Notes: a model not told the origin generated them from the letters alone. A stretch of 64,000 bases of DNA from Oceanospirillum sp048268485 (GCA_048268485.1 JBLWVL010000016.1:13239-77238); one strand, 5' to 3'. Shown: positions 43,899-54,351, numbered from the stretch's first letter. A program made the numbers and translations.

Positions 43899-45206
43899 TC
43901 AGGCTGCCCGGCTAAGTCCCAGCTCCTTAACCAGTACCTGTAATGACAAGTCTGGTATCTCTTCCGGTTCTACTGTACGCGTGATGCTTACTTTCTTTAA
44001 GGCGTCATCAGCAAGATTCAGTTCCCGGTGCTTAGGCAGTGGTTTTCCTTCGTGATTAAATAAACAGCGGACCTTCGGTCTCGACCGGGCTGACCGGGTA
44101 ATATCGGTCACCATACCGATCTGCTTCCGGTTGAGCTCAACCAGCGTGCCAATAGGATAGATACCAACGGACTGAATAAAGCGCTCAACCAGTTTACCAT
44201 CAAAGTTATGATTACGCAGACGGTACAGATTGCGCAGAGCCTGTGTTGGTGTGCCCTTATTGCTGAAGTGCCGGTTGCGGGTCATTGCTTCAAATGTTGT
44301 GATAATCGCCAGAATCCGTGCTTCAAGCGGGATTTTACGACCGGATATACCAGCAGGGTAACCTGTTCCGTCAAAACGTTCGTGGTGGTAGGCCACAATA
44401 CTGTTTAAATGACGTAAGGCTGGTGACTGATGCAGGATATCGCAGCTATGGTCAACATGCTTTTGAATACTGATCCGCTGCCCTATGCTTAAAATTTCTG
44501 ATTGGTTGAGTAGTTCTTCGGGAATTCTGATCATACCGATATCATGCAATAGGGCACTCATGCAGAGTCGGTGAAGATGGGCTTTTGACAGTCCAAGACT
44601 ACGGCCAAAGCTAAGACTCAGGATCGCAACATCCAGAGATTTTCGTTCCAGAGAGCTGTCCTTTTCTTCCAGCTGGCTTAGCAGTGTTAATGTGCCTGAG
44701 TGGGCCAGTGTAGAAACCAGGAGCTTTTTAGATGATGCTTCAAGCGCGCTGGCATCCAGAGGTCGTCCACTTCGGGCCCGTTCAAAATTAGCACTCAGCA
44801 CATTCAGACAGCTATGAAAGCTATTGATGACAAACTGCTTGGAAACCCTGTTGCTCAGATCTGCTTTAGCCTCGGCCTTAGATTCGGATATGTTGGGCGT
44901 TGCAGGTTTCGGCGGCGATCTATGATCGGCTGCTTTGCCCTGTGGCACTCTTTCCGGAGCAGGCTTCCCCGCGGATAACGTCGACCCGGCAGGCTTTATA
45001 GGTTCAGAAGAGAGCGAAGAGGGTTCTTCTTCAGATCTACCCGTTTCAATCGCTACAATCTTGCAGTATTGGAGTAACAGTGCCAGGTCTTCACTGGTGT
45101 TTAAAACAAAGGGCTCTGTCCACTTAGGGCTCTTATCCCAACCAATATCCAATGCTGTGATTCTCATGCCTGGAGTGAGCTGTTGAACCGGGATATTTTG
45201 TTGCAT
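43899..45206 (-). CDS. HD-GYP c-di-GMP phosphodiesterase with DUF3391-like N terminus
   Basis: The 435-residue protein starts with a DUF3391-like region (QQLTPGMRITALDIGWD, about 8-60), then a Pro/Ser-rich linker (about 65-130). The HD-GYP domain (about 170-375) keeps the HD pair in LLHDIGMIRIPEELL and has HHERFDGTGYPAGISG. Some other canonical metal positions differ: the first His region reads ERKSLDVAILS, and the usual AD...DALT reads TTFEAMT. Activity is therefore plausible but not certain. A 27-base GC-rich hairpin (45231-45247) lies in its leader. Confidence 0.86.
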   Translation of the reverse strand: MQQNIPVQQLTPGMRITALDIGWDKSPKWTEPFVLNTSEDLALLLQYCKIVAIETGRSEEEPSSLSSEPIKPAGSTLSAGKPAPERVPQGKAADHRSPPKPATPNISESKAEAKADLSNRVSKQFVINSFHSCLNVLSANFERARSGRPLDASALEASSKKLLVSTLAHSGTLTLLSQLEEKDSSLERKSLDVAILSLSFGRSLGLSKAHLHRLCMSALLHDIGMIRIPEELLNQSEILSIGQRISIQKHVDHSCDILHQSPALRHLNSIVAYHHERFDGTGYPAGISGRKIPLEARILAIITTFEAMTRNRHFSNKGTPTQALRNLYRLRNHNFDGKLVERFIQSVGIYPIGTLVELNRKQIGMVTDITRSARSRPKVRCLFNHEGKPLPKHRELNLADDALKKVSITRTVEPEEIPDLSLQVLVKELGLSRAA

Positions 45207-45438
45207 TTAAGAATCCTGAAAGCACTGGCCGGCCCGTTTGTCGGGCCATTGCTCTAAAAAATAAAGCACCCTTTGTTTCAGGCACTGTTTTCATTATATT
45301 TATCCTATCTTAGAGGATTGCCCGGCCAGGTAAAAGTGATAAAAAACGATGTTTGAATTGGTAAGGTTTTTGTCCGCTGGTTGATGCTGTAAATAGGGAG
45401 CCGAGATGATACCCGGCTCACGGTGTTTTGCTGTTGCG

Positions 45439-46179
45439 TTAGCCCAGTAGCTTTTTAATCAGTTGAGTCACCTCATCCTGAGAGACATCGTTGGCAAATG
45501 AGAAGGATCGGTAAGTATCACCACCAAAATTGCGGTCCAGCTCAAAGAGAATATGTGTCTGATCGGCTGTGCTGACAAAAGAAATTTCGACCTCCTTCAG
45601 TCCAAACAGAGCAAACTTATTTGGCCGGTATTCCAGTTCCTGATAACAGCCCAATGAAGACTGGAAATTCTGGCCGCGAATAACACCCTTTTCTACATCT
45701 GCTTTCACCAGGCTGTAGCCGCAGCTATCCATTGCCTGAAGGACTTTATTTTGGGTTGAGGTTGCAATAACTTCAATCGGATCCTTATCACTGGCATCCA
45801 GTGCCATATCAATATTCAGGCCTGTTGCCAGCCAAACTTTACTCTGATTATGCCGGGCGCCATTGTTTGTGATGGGCGTTTCATAGGGTAGCTGAGCCTG
45901 GAAAGGGATCTCCCGGATTTCTCCAGGGCCGATGGAGAAGCGATCTGCAACATGCCAGTGGGTCAGCGTTTTATTGACGACCATCTCAGTATCATCACGT
46001 TCAACTTTGACGCGGGTGACCAGAGCCAGATCCAGCCCGGATATCTCCTGTTCTGTTTCTCCACCTTTAACCACGATGGTTGCCTTGAAGTTTTCACCAG
46101 GGCAAAGCAGCTCTGTATGCAGCAAAGTGTCAACTTTGGTGCCACCGATACCGATACTGGCAAGAATTTTCTTAAACAT
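45439..46179 (-). CDS. Spo0M/SpoOM-family protein
   Basis: The 246-residue protein begins MFKKILASIGIGGTKVDTLL and contains DLALVTRVKVE and FSIGPGEIREIPFQAQLPYETPIT, which fit the Spo0M (sporulation control) family with an arrestin-like beta-sandwich. Outside spore-formers the role is unknown. The gene precedes the HD-GYP gene on the same strand by 232 bases. Confidence 0.85.
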   Translation of the reverse strand: MFKKILASIGIGGTKVDTLLHTELLCPGENFKATIVVKGGETEQEISGLDLALVTRVKVERDDTEMVVNKTLTHWHVADRFSIGPGEIREIPFQAQLPYETPITNNGARHNQSKVWLATGLNIDMALDASDKDPIEVIATSTQNKVLQAMDSCGYSLVKADVEKGVIRGQNFQSSLGCYQELEYRPNKFALFGLKEVEISFVSTADQTHILFELDRNFGGDTYRSFSFANDVSQDEVTQLIKKLLG

Positions 46180-46490
46180 TGGAGACCCTTTTTCTGAAAA
46201 TAGAATGGCGTATGTGTTTTTTATGGGTATTACTCTAAGAGATGGGATGCAGAGAAGGTTTTTTCAATGCCAGCCTGATGCCAAATTTTAAGTCAGAAAT
46301 TGCAGAGCACCAGAGAGGCGTATCGGGAAGCCTTTAGCGATTCAAGGAAGATTTTATGATTTTTGGATGAGAATATTTCATTTACCTAAAGTTCATATCT
46401 GCCGATAAGGGACTCAATGTACTCACATTTGTGTATCAGCCTGTTTGTAAATAACCAGCTTCCGGTAATCAGCCGGACTTGAGGTGTTTT
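46180..46490. other. Intergenic region between divergent spo0M-like and EF-hand genes
   Basis: These 311 bases presumably hold both promoters. No clear operator, hairpin or RNA gene was seen. Confidence 0.4.
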
Positions 46491-47699
46491 ATGAAGATTC
46501 AACAAGGACAGTTTAATCTGCGATCCAGTCATGAGGCTATTCAGCGACTGACAAAGGAAGAGTCTCTGCAGATTGTGAAGCGTACTGACGGTAAAGATCA
46601 GACACTGACATACCATAATAGAACCGATGCTACCCAGGTCTCTCTGAGCTACTACGGATTGGCTAACACGGCTTCCCAGGGCGCTGACGGAGATGATACC
46701 TATGGCCGTTTTCCGGTGCCAGCCCGCCAGGCTGATACTCAGGAACAGGCGACGTCTGACCGTCTGGGAACCGATGCGTCTGGTGTGTCAGCAGATCCTC
46801 TTGATAATGGGTTGGCACTGGATGCTGACGCGATATCAGATCTGCGCATGTTGGCCTTTGTTCAGCTAATGGAGCAGATGTTTGGCCTCAGAATCTCGCT
46901 GGATGACTCTCATCTGTCAGAAGAAGATCTGAAGGATATACAGAAGCTGCGTGGGCTTGGGGAGCAGATGGATGCTATGAAGCCTGCTAATCAACGTGCG
47001 GCAGCCGGTGACCAGCCTCCGCCAAGTAATGGTCAGCAGATAACCTATAGCGCGACAACCTTCTACCATGAGGAAGAGCATACGCATATGGAGGCAAAGG
47101 GAAAGGTGATTACGGAAGATGGCCGTGAACTTGAACTATCCCTTGATCTCAATATGAGTCGTAGCTTTCAGTCTGAAAGTTTTGTTCAGTTTTCAGAAGG
47201 TAATCTGAAAGACCCGCTGGTGATTAATTTTGACCGACCCAGTGTCGGACTGAGCGATAAGTTGCATTTCCAGTTTGACTTGGATGCCGATGGTGAAGAC
47301 GAAACGCTGCCAGAGCTGTTAGCCGGTTCCGGCTATCTGGCGCTGGATCTCAATGAGGATGGTGTTATCAATTCCGGTAGAGAATTATTTGGTGCAAGAA
47401 GCGGTGATGGCTTTGAAGAACTTGCCCAGTATGATGATGACGGTAACGGCTTTATTGATGAGAATGATGCTGTCTTTAGTCAGCTGAAGATATGGGTGCC
47501 AAAAGGTGAGGGTGAGAGTGAGCTATACGCATTGCTGGATAAGGATGTTGGCGCCATCTACCTGAAGCCGGAGCAAACCCCTTTTGCTCTGAAAACTGAG
47601 ACAGGTAACAGAACCCAGGGTTATGTCAGGGAATCCGGTGTATTCCTGAAGGAGTCCGGAGGTATCGCCTCAGTTCAGCAGATTGATCTGAAGGTTTAG
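46491..47699 (+). CDS. EF-hand calcium-binding protein, unknown function
   Basis: This 402-residue protein has no signal peptide. The start ATG at 46491 has GAGG just before it; an upstream TTG is not favoured. The first half is hydrophilic. The C-terminal half has calcium-loop sequences: DLDADGEDE (from 263), DLNEDGVINSGRELFG (from 286) and DDDGNGFIDEND (from 315). The arrangement resembles C-terminal modules of secreted VCBS/RTX-type proteins, but no glycine-rich RTX repeats are seen. It is one of three unrelated calcium-loop proteins in this window. Confidence 0.8.
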   Translation: MKIQQGQFNLRSSHEAIQRLTKEESLQIVKRTDGKDQTLTYHNRTDATQVSLSYYGLANTASQGADGDDTYGRFPVPARQADTQEQATSDRLGTDASGVSADPLDNGLALDADAISDLRMLAFVQLMEQMFGLRISLDDSHLSEEDLKDIQKLRGLGEQMDAMKPANQRAAAGDQPPPSNGQQITYSATTFYHEEEHTHMEAKGKVITEDGRELELSLDLNMSRSFQSESFVQFSEGNLKDPLVINFDRPSVGLSDKLHFQFDLDADGEDETLPELLAGSGYLALDLNEDGVINSGRELFGARSGDGFEELAQYDDDGNGFIDENDAVFSQLKIWVPKGEGESELYALLDKDVGAIYLKPEQTPFALKTETGNRTQGYVRESGVFLKESGGIASVQQIDLKV

Positions 47700-47717
47700 C
47701 CAGATTCGGGACAGAGA

Positions 47718-47756
47718 AAACACCGCTGGTGGCAGCAGAGCCTCAGCGGTGTTTTT
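47718..47756. terminator. Bidirectional terminator between the EF-hand gene and purC
   Basis: AAACACCGCTG pairs perfectly with CAGCGGTGTTT around a 15-base loop, with T-tracts on both sides as read on each strand. It lies between convergent genes, 18 bases after the first stop. Confidence 0.8.
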
Positions 47757-47787
47757 GTTGGAACAGCTGGGTTTTATCAGTCTGAGA

Positions 47788-48906
47788 TCAGTCGATCAGT
47801 CCGTATTGATCCCGCAGAATGCTGATGATTTCGCCCTTGGGGTTATCGGAAAGCCGTAGCTTCTCTCCGGTCACTTTTTCTGCAATATCGATGTAAGTCC
47901 GGGATACATCCATCAGTGCTTCCAGTGGCAGAGCATTGTCACGGGCCAATGCTTCGCGCTCATTCATGCGATCTTTGTTCAGCAGAATATCCGGTTCCGG
48001 GAAGTGGCTCAGCAGCATCTGACGGAAGCCCTCTTTGGATTTCTCAATGACTTTGCCTTCACGGTAAGCCGGGCCATCCCAGATACGGGAGGAGTCCGGT
48101 GTACCCACTTCATCCATGTAGATCAGCTTGTCGTTGCCCCGGACATCGGTTACATAGCCGAACTCAAATTTGGTATCGACAAATACCTGATCCAGCGCTG
48201 CCAGAGCATCGCTGATGACACTGAAGCCTTCTTTCAGCAGTTTTTCATACTGAGCAATATCTTCCTGACTTTGGAAGTTAAAGGCAGCAAAGTTATCGAT
48301 GATGTTGTCACGGGTAATGTTAACGTCATCCGCTTCCGGGACACCCGGAATGCCTTTAAGAACACCCTTGGTAGATGGCGTGATCAGTAACTCAGGCAGC
48401 TTCTGATCTTTCTTCAGGCCTTCTGGCAGCTCGATGCCACAGAAGTTACGCTCGCCCTTGCTGTAGGCTCGCCACATGGAGCCGGTGATGTATTGACGGC
48501 AGATCGCCTCGATCATAACCGGTCTGGCCTTTTGTACGATCCAGACAAAAGGGTGTGGGATATCCAGAATATGACTGTCTGCCAGACCGTTTTCACGGAA
48601 CAGTTTAAACCAGTGATTTGAAATGGCATTCAGCGCGGCCCCTTTACCCGGAACCCCCTGCATGCCTCCTTCGCCGTGCCAGATGCAGTCGAAGGCGGAG
48701 ATACGATCACTGATCACCATAATCGCCAGGGGAGCGTCAGGCTGGACGTTATAGCCTTTTTCCTGAATCAGTCGACGGCTGTCCTCTTCCGTCAGCCAGT
48801 ATACAGAACGGACTTTACCGCTATGAACCGGCTGATGGGTGCGGATTGGCAGATCATTGTTGACTGCTAATACTTGATTGGCAATAGAGGGGTTTGCAGG
48901 GCTCAT
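47788..48906 (-). CDS. purC: SAICAR synthetase PurC (long form)
   Basis: PurC joins aspartate to CAIR with ATP in purine biosynthesis. The 372-residue protein is the longer family form. It shows SGKVRSVYWL at the N terminus, SDRISAFDCIWHGE, CRQYITGSMWRAY, TKFEFGYV and DEVGTPDSSRIWD. It stands apart from other pur genes. A bidirectional terminator lies downstream. No PurR-type box was recognised upstream. Confidence 0.94.
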   Translation of the reverse strand: MSPANPSIANQVLAVNNDLPIRTHQPVHSGKVRSVYWLTEEDSRRLIQEKGYNVQPDAPLAIMVISDRISAFDCIWHGEGGMQGVPGKGAALNAISNHWFKLFRENGLADSHILDIPHPFVWIVQKARPVMIEAICRQYITGSMWRAYSKGERNFCGIELPEGLKKDQKLPELLITPSTKGVLKGIPGVPEADDVNITRDNIIDNFAAFNFQSQEDIAQYEKLLKEGFSVISDALAALDQVFVDTKFEFGYVTDVRGNDKLIYMDEVGTPDSSRIWDGPAYREGKVIEKSKEGFRQMLLSHFPEPDILLNKDRMNEREALARDNALPLEALMDVSRTYIDIAEKVTGEKLRLSDNPKGEIISILRDQYGLID

Positions 48907-49056
48907 GGCATCAGTTCCTGTAAGAAACGGTCAAAAATTAAGAAGCCTCTCAACATAGTGGATATCCTGGGATACCGACCCGGCTGAAAGGCTTTAATGC
49001 AGATCTGTAACAATCAGTCTGAATCAGAAGCGAATAAAAACAGAAAGTGCAGAGGA

Positions 49057-49473
49057 TTAAAGGTTTTTAAACTCATCCGGGTCGTTGGTGATATCAACAT
49101 CCACGTTAGGTGATGGAATAATATAGTCGTAAACCCGCTCCCAGCCATCTTCGGCAGCTCCCGGTGGACGCTCCCAAACTGTACCGGCGTTATAGTCAAC
49201 CAGATCGGTGATTGTCGGGTCTGCTTTACACATGGCTTCTACCGGTGCTGTCATCATATTGTTTAGTTCATCTGCCAGGTATTCTTCAGACTCATACCCA
49301 CTGTACATACGCCATCCGGTGTCGTTGAGATGGTCAGGGACGGTTTTGTACATAAAGCGAATGGGCATACGTTCTTCGATAACCATGCGGGAAACCAGAC
49401 ATAGAAAACCGTTCTTAGTCTGATTGGTTTCCAGGTCAGGGGTTTTAGGGTCGTCGATATCAGGCGTACGCAT
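49057..49473 (-). CDS. DUF2185-family protein
   Basis: The 138-residue acidic cytoplasmic protein has the pattern LCLVSRMVIEERMPIRFMY, then GWRMYSGYESEEYLADELN, which fits DUF2185, a family related to immunity proteins of polymorphic toxin systems. No toxin gene is adjacent, so an immunity role is not supported here. It is monocistronic. Confidence 0.75.
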   Translation of the reverse strand: MRTPDIDDPKTPDLETNQTKNGFLCLVSRMVIEERMPIRFMYKTVPDHLNDTGWRMYSGYESEEYLADELNNMMTAPVEAMCKADPTITDLVDYNAGTVWERPPGAAEDGWERVYDYIIPSPNVDVDITNDPDEFKNL

Positions 49474-49589
49474 AGGCTGCTCGCTTTGTTCCGGTGAAAG
49501 GTTGCGGTGTAGGGTGTTGTATCCAAATAAGGCGGGTATTCTAATACAGACAGAAGCAGAACGGAATTTCCGGCGGAACAGAAATCAAG

Positions 49590-49616
49590 ATGCCGCAGGA
49601 AAAGGGCCTGCGGCAT
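49590..49616 (-). terminator. Strong hairpin after the YdgA-like gene
   Basis: ATGCCGCAGG pairs perfectly with CCTGCGGCAT around a 7-base loop. It lies 75 bases after the YdgA-like stop codon on the minus strand. The T-tract is weak (CTTGATTTC). Confidence 0.45.
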
Positions 49617-49690
49617 TCAGGTATAGCCAGGTGGTTTGAACTGTCCGGCGGAAAAGGTGAGCGTTACCGATGATCTTCCGTCAGAGTGAC

Positions 49691-50983
49691 TCAGCGCATC
49701 AGTACATCATTGATCGTCAGTTGGCCATTTTCCATCTGTGCGTGAATCAGCATATCCTCTTCATCTTCCTGATAGGCTCCCATCTGATTCAATTGCATCG
49801 CCATCATAGAAAAGACCGGCATAGAGTCGAACAGTGATTTGTTCACTGATGCGTTACTTTCCAGTTTTACATATTGCGCCAGAACCGGAGGAAAGCTCAG
49901 AGCCTTGATCAGCTCCTGCTGGCTGGTGTCCAGGCTGAGATTCATATCTCCGTTGATGCGTCCTTCCGTGGTTACCACGTTAACATCATGCAAGCTAAAC
50001 GTTGCGGCGTTTACCACATCAGCAAAAATCGGCAGAATCTCCTGTGCATCCTGTGGTGTCATCTGCTCGCTGTCCATCTCCTGGGCAACTTTCATCAAAG
50101 CTTCTGTCTGCTTTACCGTTGGGCCGCTCAGCGTGTAGGAGAAACCGCTGGGTTCAAAGTCGTACAGTGTTTGGCCGAACTGGGCGATATGCAGCTTATC
50201 CAGAGACCAGTTACCGGAGTAATGGATGGTCTCATCCTCGGCTTCCTGCTTCTGAATGTTCAGTTGATCATTCAGGTTTAAAGAGGCGGACTGAATCTCG
50301 ATCCGGTCATTACTCAGGTCCAGTTGGCTGACATTAATATCGTTGTTATAAGACCAGATATATTCAGTTTGTTGCTGGCCGGAGCCTTTAATACTGGTTT
50401 CACCAACGGTCAGAAGGTTGCCTTCGGCGTTGAGTTCAACTCCGTTCCAGATGCCATTCAGGTCATAGGTTGCTTCACTGGCATCATAGTTCAGGCGGAT
50501 AATTCCGGGTTTCATTTTGATGACGCCATTGTCCGGCGTCAGGGTAAAGCCCTCAATGTAGGTGTTCAGAACGGACTTGTCCGCCGAGATAACGCCATCA
50601 AAGTGCAGCGGTACTTTGTCGTCAAAGTCCTTCAGGCTTTCTTTCATCTCATCGGTGACCACGACCTTGGAAATAAACTCCGCACCTGTGAATCCGTGGC
50701 TGATATGATGACTGATATCAACGTAGGGCGCACTACCGTCGGCCTGAATAACTGATGGCTCGTTAAGCAGAATACGGGTTATCAGTGAGCTGTCGTAGGC
50801 ATTTTTCTGGTAATCAATAACCTGAACCTCAAGGCCGGAGGAGCCCTGTTGTGCATTGGCAGCGGCTACAGCGAGTGTAATCTGTTGCTGTACCGTGTCT
50901 CCGACTTTTATCGGAACATAGGCCGCAGCGGCTGCGCCAACGGCTCCAGCACCAATCAAAATCCCTGCTGTAATTTTGTTCAT
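49691..50983 (-). CDS. YdgA-like DUF945 protein
   Basis: The 430-residue protein starts with a hydrophobic anchor (KITAGILIGAGAVGAAAAAYVP) followed by a long beta-rich periplasmic part, as in the YdgA/YihF (DUF945) family. Its function is unknown. It is divergent from the DUF748 protein at 51204, another large envelope protein, with 220 bases between them. Pairing of two envelope proteins of similar beta-rich type is suggestive only. Confidence 0.82.
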   Translation of the reverse strand: MNKITAGILIGAGAVGAAAAAYVPIKVGDTVQQQITLAVAAANAQQGSSGLEVQVIDYQKNAYDSSLITRILLNEPSVIQADGSAPYVDISHHISHGFTGAEFISKVVVTDEMKESLKDFDDKVPLHFDGVISADKSVLNTYIEGFTLTPDNGVIKMKPGIIRLNYDASEATYDLNGIWNGVELNAEGNLLTVGETSIKGSGQQQTEYIWSYNNDINVSQLDLSNDRIEIQSASLNLNDQLNIQKQEAEDETIHYSGNWSLDKLHIAQFGQTLYDFEPSGFSYTLSGPTVKQTEALMKVAQEMDSEQMTPQDAQEILPIFADVVNAATFSLHDVNVVTTEGRINGDMNLSLDTSQQELIKALSFPPVLAQYVKLESNASVNKSLFDSMPVFSMMAMQLNQMGAYQEDEEDMLIHAQMENGQLTINDVLMR

Positions 50984-51203
50984 TCCAGATAATCCTGTTT
51001 CTTTTTAGGTGGGGCTAATTTTTACTGATAAAGTAGTCAAAGGCGGCTTTAAATTGACAGCAATCTCTGTTGTCATACCACACTTTACGGTCAGTGCTAT
51101 ATTACGGCGCTGATCGGTCAAGACAAGCTGGCGCAATGGTCTAACATTTCAAAGTGTTTGCCTGTTTTTTTCAACTGCTATTTCCAACGAGTTTTGTGAG
51201 TAA

Positions 51204-53585
51204 ATGAAATTTCTGCTCTCTGGGTTACGCACCCTGATTATCGCTTTAACTGTTTTTATTCTCTTTATCCTGATCGCTCTGGGTCAGGGGTGGCACACCC
51301 GGCTGGTCAATCATTTTGCTGAACCCTATAACATTCAGATTGGCCATACCCAGATAGACTGGTTGCCACTTTCTCTGGTTGTTGAGAAGTTGTCTGTGGG
51401 TGAAGGTGCGTCGGCTTTTACCCTGGACTCATTGGATATCCAGACCCGTTATAGCTTCCTGGCGGGAGAGCCCATAGAGCTGTTTGTGTCACTGAGTGGT
51501 GGGCAGGTAGGTTATCGTCGCTTACTGACGGCGACTGAGTCGGATTGGCAGATAGCAGGTCTGAGCATCGGGCAATGGCAGCAGGTGTTTTCTTCTGATG
51601 GAGAAGGTTCAGATAAAGAAAGCCAGAATATAGCCGCCGAACAATCTGCGAAGACTTCCGGTTCTGAGCCTATCTTGCATCTTAATAGTTTTGAAATCAG
51701 TGACCTGAGAGTTAACAGCGAAGAAAAGGGTCTCCCTGATCTGCAGCTGAACCGCCTTCTATTCAGTCCCTTCTATACCGATCAACCGGAAACACCATCG
51801 TCTCTGCAGATGGAGCTGGCGACTGCCGGGGGCGATATCAACTTAACCGGCACCTTGTCGCCGTTATCTGCAGAGCCTTCCGCAGACCTGCTGCTGAAGA
51901 TAACGGATTTTGCACCGGATCAGCAGTGGCTGGCGCAGATACCTGAAGCGTTACAGGTATCACTTGATACAGATCTTGATATTTCTGTTCGTCAACTTGT
52001 ATCGGAAGTGCCAAGTGAGGCCGGTGCAACAGATAAGACCTCCTTATCATCTCTCAACGCACAGGTAACAGGTGAGCTTCAGCTGAATAATCTGATTTGG
52101 CAGACAACCGATAAGGCTTCGCTTCAGGCCGCAGAAGGGCAGGCCGGGCCGGAATCTGAAGATGCTCCCTCTGACAAATACGCGCTGAAACACTTTTCCC
52201 TAAATGGACTTGATATTCAGGTGGACATTGCCGACCTGCAGCAGATTGACCCTCAAGCTGTTGTGGGAGTCGAGCAGGTGATACTTGAAGCGCTTTCGGT
52301 GAATCAGCCGGGGCTGGACTATCAGCTGAAAAGCATCGACCTGAAAATGCTCAGTATTCATGCGGATACTGAATCAGCAGAGATTCAGACCGGTGTTCTT
52401 GAGCTGGCCAATGGCGACCTTAAATTTGAACTGGCGGATGCAAAAGAGCCCACAACGCCAGCGTCTGCTCCAAAGAAACAGCCTGATGTTGGCAAGCCCT
52501 CTAATTCTGATGACTCAGCTGTCACCGCTGAGGCTCAGCCTGGTCAGGCTCCAGCAGCCTATGAGGTACACTACACCGGTAAAGGGATTCAGCTTTTAAA
52601 CCAGAAAGTTGACTTTCGTGACCTGAATCTTACGGATGCCCCTTTGACCCAGCTTGAACTCACCTCGTTACAGCTTGACCAGCCCCAGTACCCGGCAAAA
52701 GAACCTTTTCCCTGGGCTGCGGAGCTATGGCTGAACGGCCAGAGCCACTGGCTGATGAATGGTGACCTGCAAACGACACCGCTTAAGGTGAATCTGAATA
52801 TTGACCAATCCGGCCTGAATCTCCCGGATATCAGTCCTTACAGTGAACACTACGCTGAGATCGTGTTTGATGAGGGCGTTATGGATAATAAAATTCAGTT
52901 TGAGATCACCCCGGATAGCCTGAAAGGCGAGCTGGGTTTTGGTTTTAATAAGCTGGATATGGCGATGAAAGGTAGCCTGGCGAATCTCAACTTACCGGTA
53001 AAAACAGCTTTCTCAATGCTGGAGGATACCAATGACCGGATTGAGCTGGAACTGAAGCTGGATAAAGAAGGTGAAGAGCTTAACGTGGGGGCTTCTGCGA
53101 TCGTTAAAGAGCTGCTGCTGGCCGCCAGTCAGAAAGGGACCTTTGCCTATCTTAAGTATACGCTGCAGCCCTACGGCGCACTGCTGACACTGAAAGACGT
53201 TGGCGCCAGTCTGCTGAAAAGCGGTGATATTCCTCTGGAGCCAGTCTTACTGGAGCCACTGCAGTCCGAACTGACGGCGGATCAGAAGGGCTATGCACTG
53301 AAAATCAGCCAGATTCTGCAGGATAAAACGGATCTGCGGCTGAACTATTGCTACTTTGCTTCAGAGAAAGAGCGCTTGGCTTTGCTTGAGCAGCAGGGGG
53401 ATGCCGTTCTGGCAGCGTCCGCATTTAAGAGCCTGAATCAAAACCGGTTAACGGAATGGCGTAAGCTGTTTGCGGCTCAGGGGCTGTCAGGTCGTATGAG
53501 CCAATGTTCACCGGAGCAGCAGAAAACCCGGCAACTTGAAGAGTCACTCAGTCAGAGCCAATTTACGATTTTGTTAACGCCCTGA
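51204..53585 (+). CDS. DUF748/AsmA-like envelope protein
   Basis: The 793-residue protein has one N-terminal membrane helix (about 8-28) and a long periplasmic region of repeated beta strands with DUF748/AsmA-type features (LNSFEISDLRVNSEE, GELGFGFNKLDMAMKGS). AsmA-like proteins are thought to bridge the membranes and move phospholipids. Several Pro/Ala/Ser/Gln-rich linkers interrupt it (about 405-450). It is divergent from the YdgA-like gene and followed by a small lipoprotein gene. Confidence 0.82.
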   Translation: MKFLLSGLRTLIIALTVFILFILIALGQGWHTRLVNHFAEPYNIQIGHTQIDWLPLSLVVEKLSVGEGASAFTLDSLDIQTRYSFLAGEPIELFVSLSGGQVGYRRLLTATESDWQIAGLSIGQWQQVFSSDGEGSDKESQNIAAEQSAKTSGSEPILHLNSFEISDLRVNSEEKGLPDLQLNRLLFSPFYTDQPETPSSLQMELATAGGDINLTGTLSPLSAEPSADLLLKITDFAPDQQWLAQIPEALQVSLDTDLDISVRQLVSEVPSEAGATDKTSLSSLNAQVTGELQLNNLIWQTTDKASLQAAEGQAGPESEDAPSDKYALKHFSLNGLDIQVDIADLQQIDPQAVVGVEQVILEALSVNQPGLDYQLKSIDLKMLSIHADTESAEIQTGVLELANGDLKFELADAKEPTTPASAPKKQPDVGKPSNSDDSAVTAEAQPGQAPAAYEVHYTGKGIQLLNQKVDFRDLNLTDAPLTQLELTSLQLDQPQYPAKEPFPWAAELWLNGQSHWLMNGDLQTTPLKVNLNIDQSGLNLPDISPYSEHYAEIVFDEGVMDNKIQFEITPDSLKGELGFGFNKLDMAMKGSLANLNLPVKTAFSMLEDTNDRIELELKLDKEGEELNVGASAIVKELLLAASQKGTFAYLKYTLQPYGALLTLKDVGASLLKSGDIPLEPVLLEPLQSELTADQKGYALKISQILQDKTDLRLNYCYFASEKERLALLEQQGDAVLAASAFKSLNQNRLTEWRKLFAAQGLSGRMSQCSPEQQKTRQLEESLSQSQFTILLTP

Positions 53586-53685
53586 TCCGATAAAATTCTG
53601 ACCGGAAGAAAAAGAGGTCAAAAAAACACGTTGTTGATTTTTGCTACCTGATATAAAAGATGACGAGAATTTGAAGGAGATACCT

Positions 53686-54351
53686 ATGAAACTGCGGGTA
53701 GGAAAACGATTACCTCTGGCTTTAACGTTTGCAATTTTTGCCGGTTGTGCCAGTGATAATATTCAGGAGATCGAAGCGGGATATGATGAAGATGGCGGTG
53801 CAGGCCCTGTCGCCATGTCCTATATAGATGATGTGGCAACCGATGACGGAGGACAGGGGTTGTTGGCGGTTGCACGCTCCGATGCAGCATTGGTTCGTAC
53901 TCACGCTGACCTTGCTGTGCAGCGTGCGCAGGATTCCGACTGGGTGAAGATGCACGCAATTCATATCCATCATATTCTGGCACCTGCAGATACGGAGACA
54001 GAAGCTGTCAGCAGTTACGGCCTGCTTAAAGCGGTCAACCATATTAAGGCGCGTGTTCAGCTTGCGATGGAGCAGGATGACGCTTCCGATGCGATTGAGT
54101 TCCATGGAGAGCAGATTGCCATGAGCGCCGATTCAGTATTGGTGCGCAGCCAGCAGGTCATTCATACGCCACGTTACAGCGACCTTTCCACAGAAGCCCC
54201 GAAGCTGGCTGAACTTGCAGAGCAGATCCTGTCAGGTGAAGATCTGAATGATGATGGTGAGATCAGCTGGAAAGATAATGAGCCTGGGCTTGATCAGGCG
54301 TTGAAGTATCTGGATTACCTGGAGGAGAAAGAGCGTGTTTATGGTCAGTGA
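53686..54351 (+). CDS. Small lipoprotein with an EF-hand loop, unknown function
   Basis: The ATG at 53686 has AAGGAG before it. The 221-residue product has a signal and lipobox (IFAGC, Cys20). The body is helical and acidic. An EF-hand-type loop DLNDDGEISWKDNE lies near the C terminus (about 190-203). I recognise no family. It follows the DUF748 gene by 100 bases and may be an envelope protein. Confidence 0.75.
   Translation: MKLRVGKRLPLALTFAIFAGCASDNIQEIEAGYDEDGGAGPVAMSYIDDVATDDGGQGLLAVARSDAALVRTHADLAVQRAQDSDWVKMHAIHIHHILAPADTETEAVSSYGLLKAVNHIKARVQLAMEQDDASDAIEFHGEQIAMSADSVLVRSQQVIHTPRYSDLSTEAPKLAELAEQILSGEDLNDDGEISWKDNEPGLDQALKYLDYLEEKERVYGQ

Noticed and set aside
45231..45247. Hairpin GGCCCG-TTTGT-CGGGCC as a terminator
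   Set aside because: It lies in the leader of the minus-strand HD-GYP gene and has no T-tract; kept only as a note.
45398..45419. GAGCCG/CGGCTC hairpin after the Spo0M-like gene
   Set aside because: Six-base arms with a 10-base loop and no T-tract; too weak to call.
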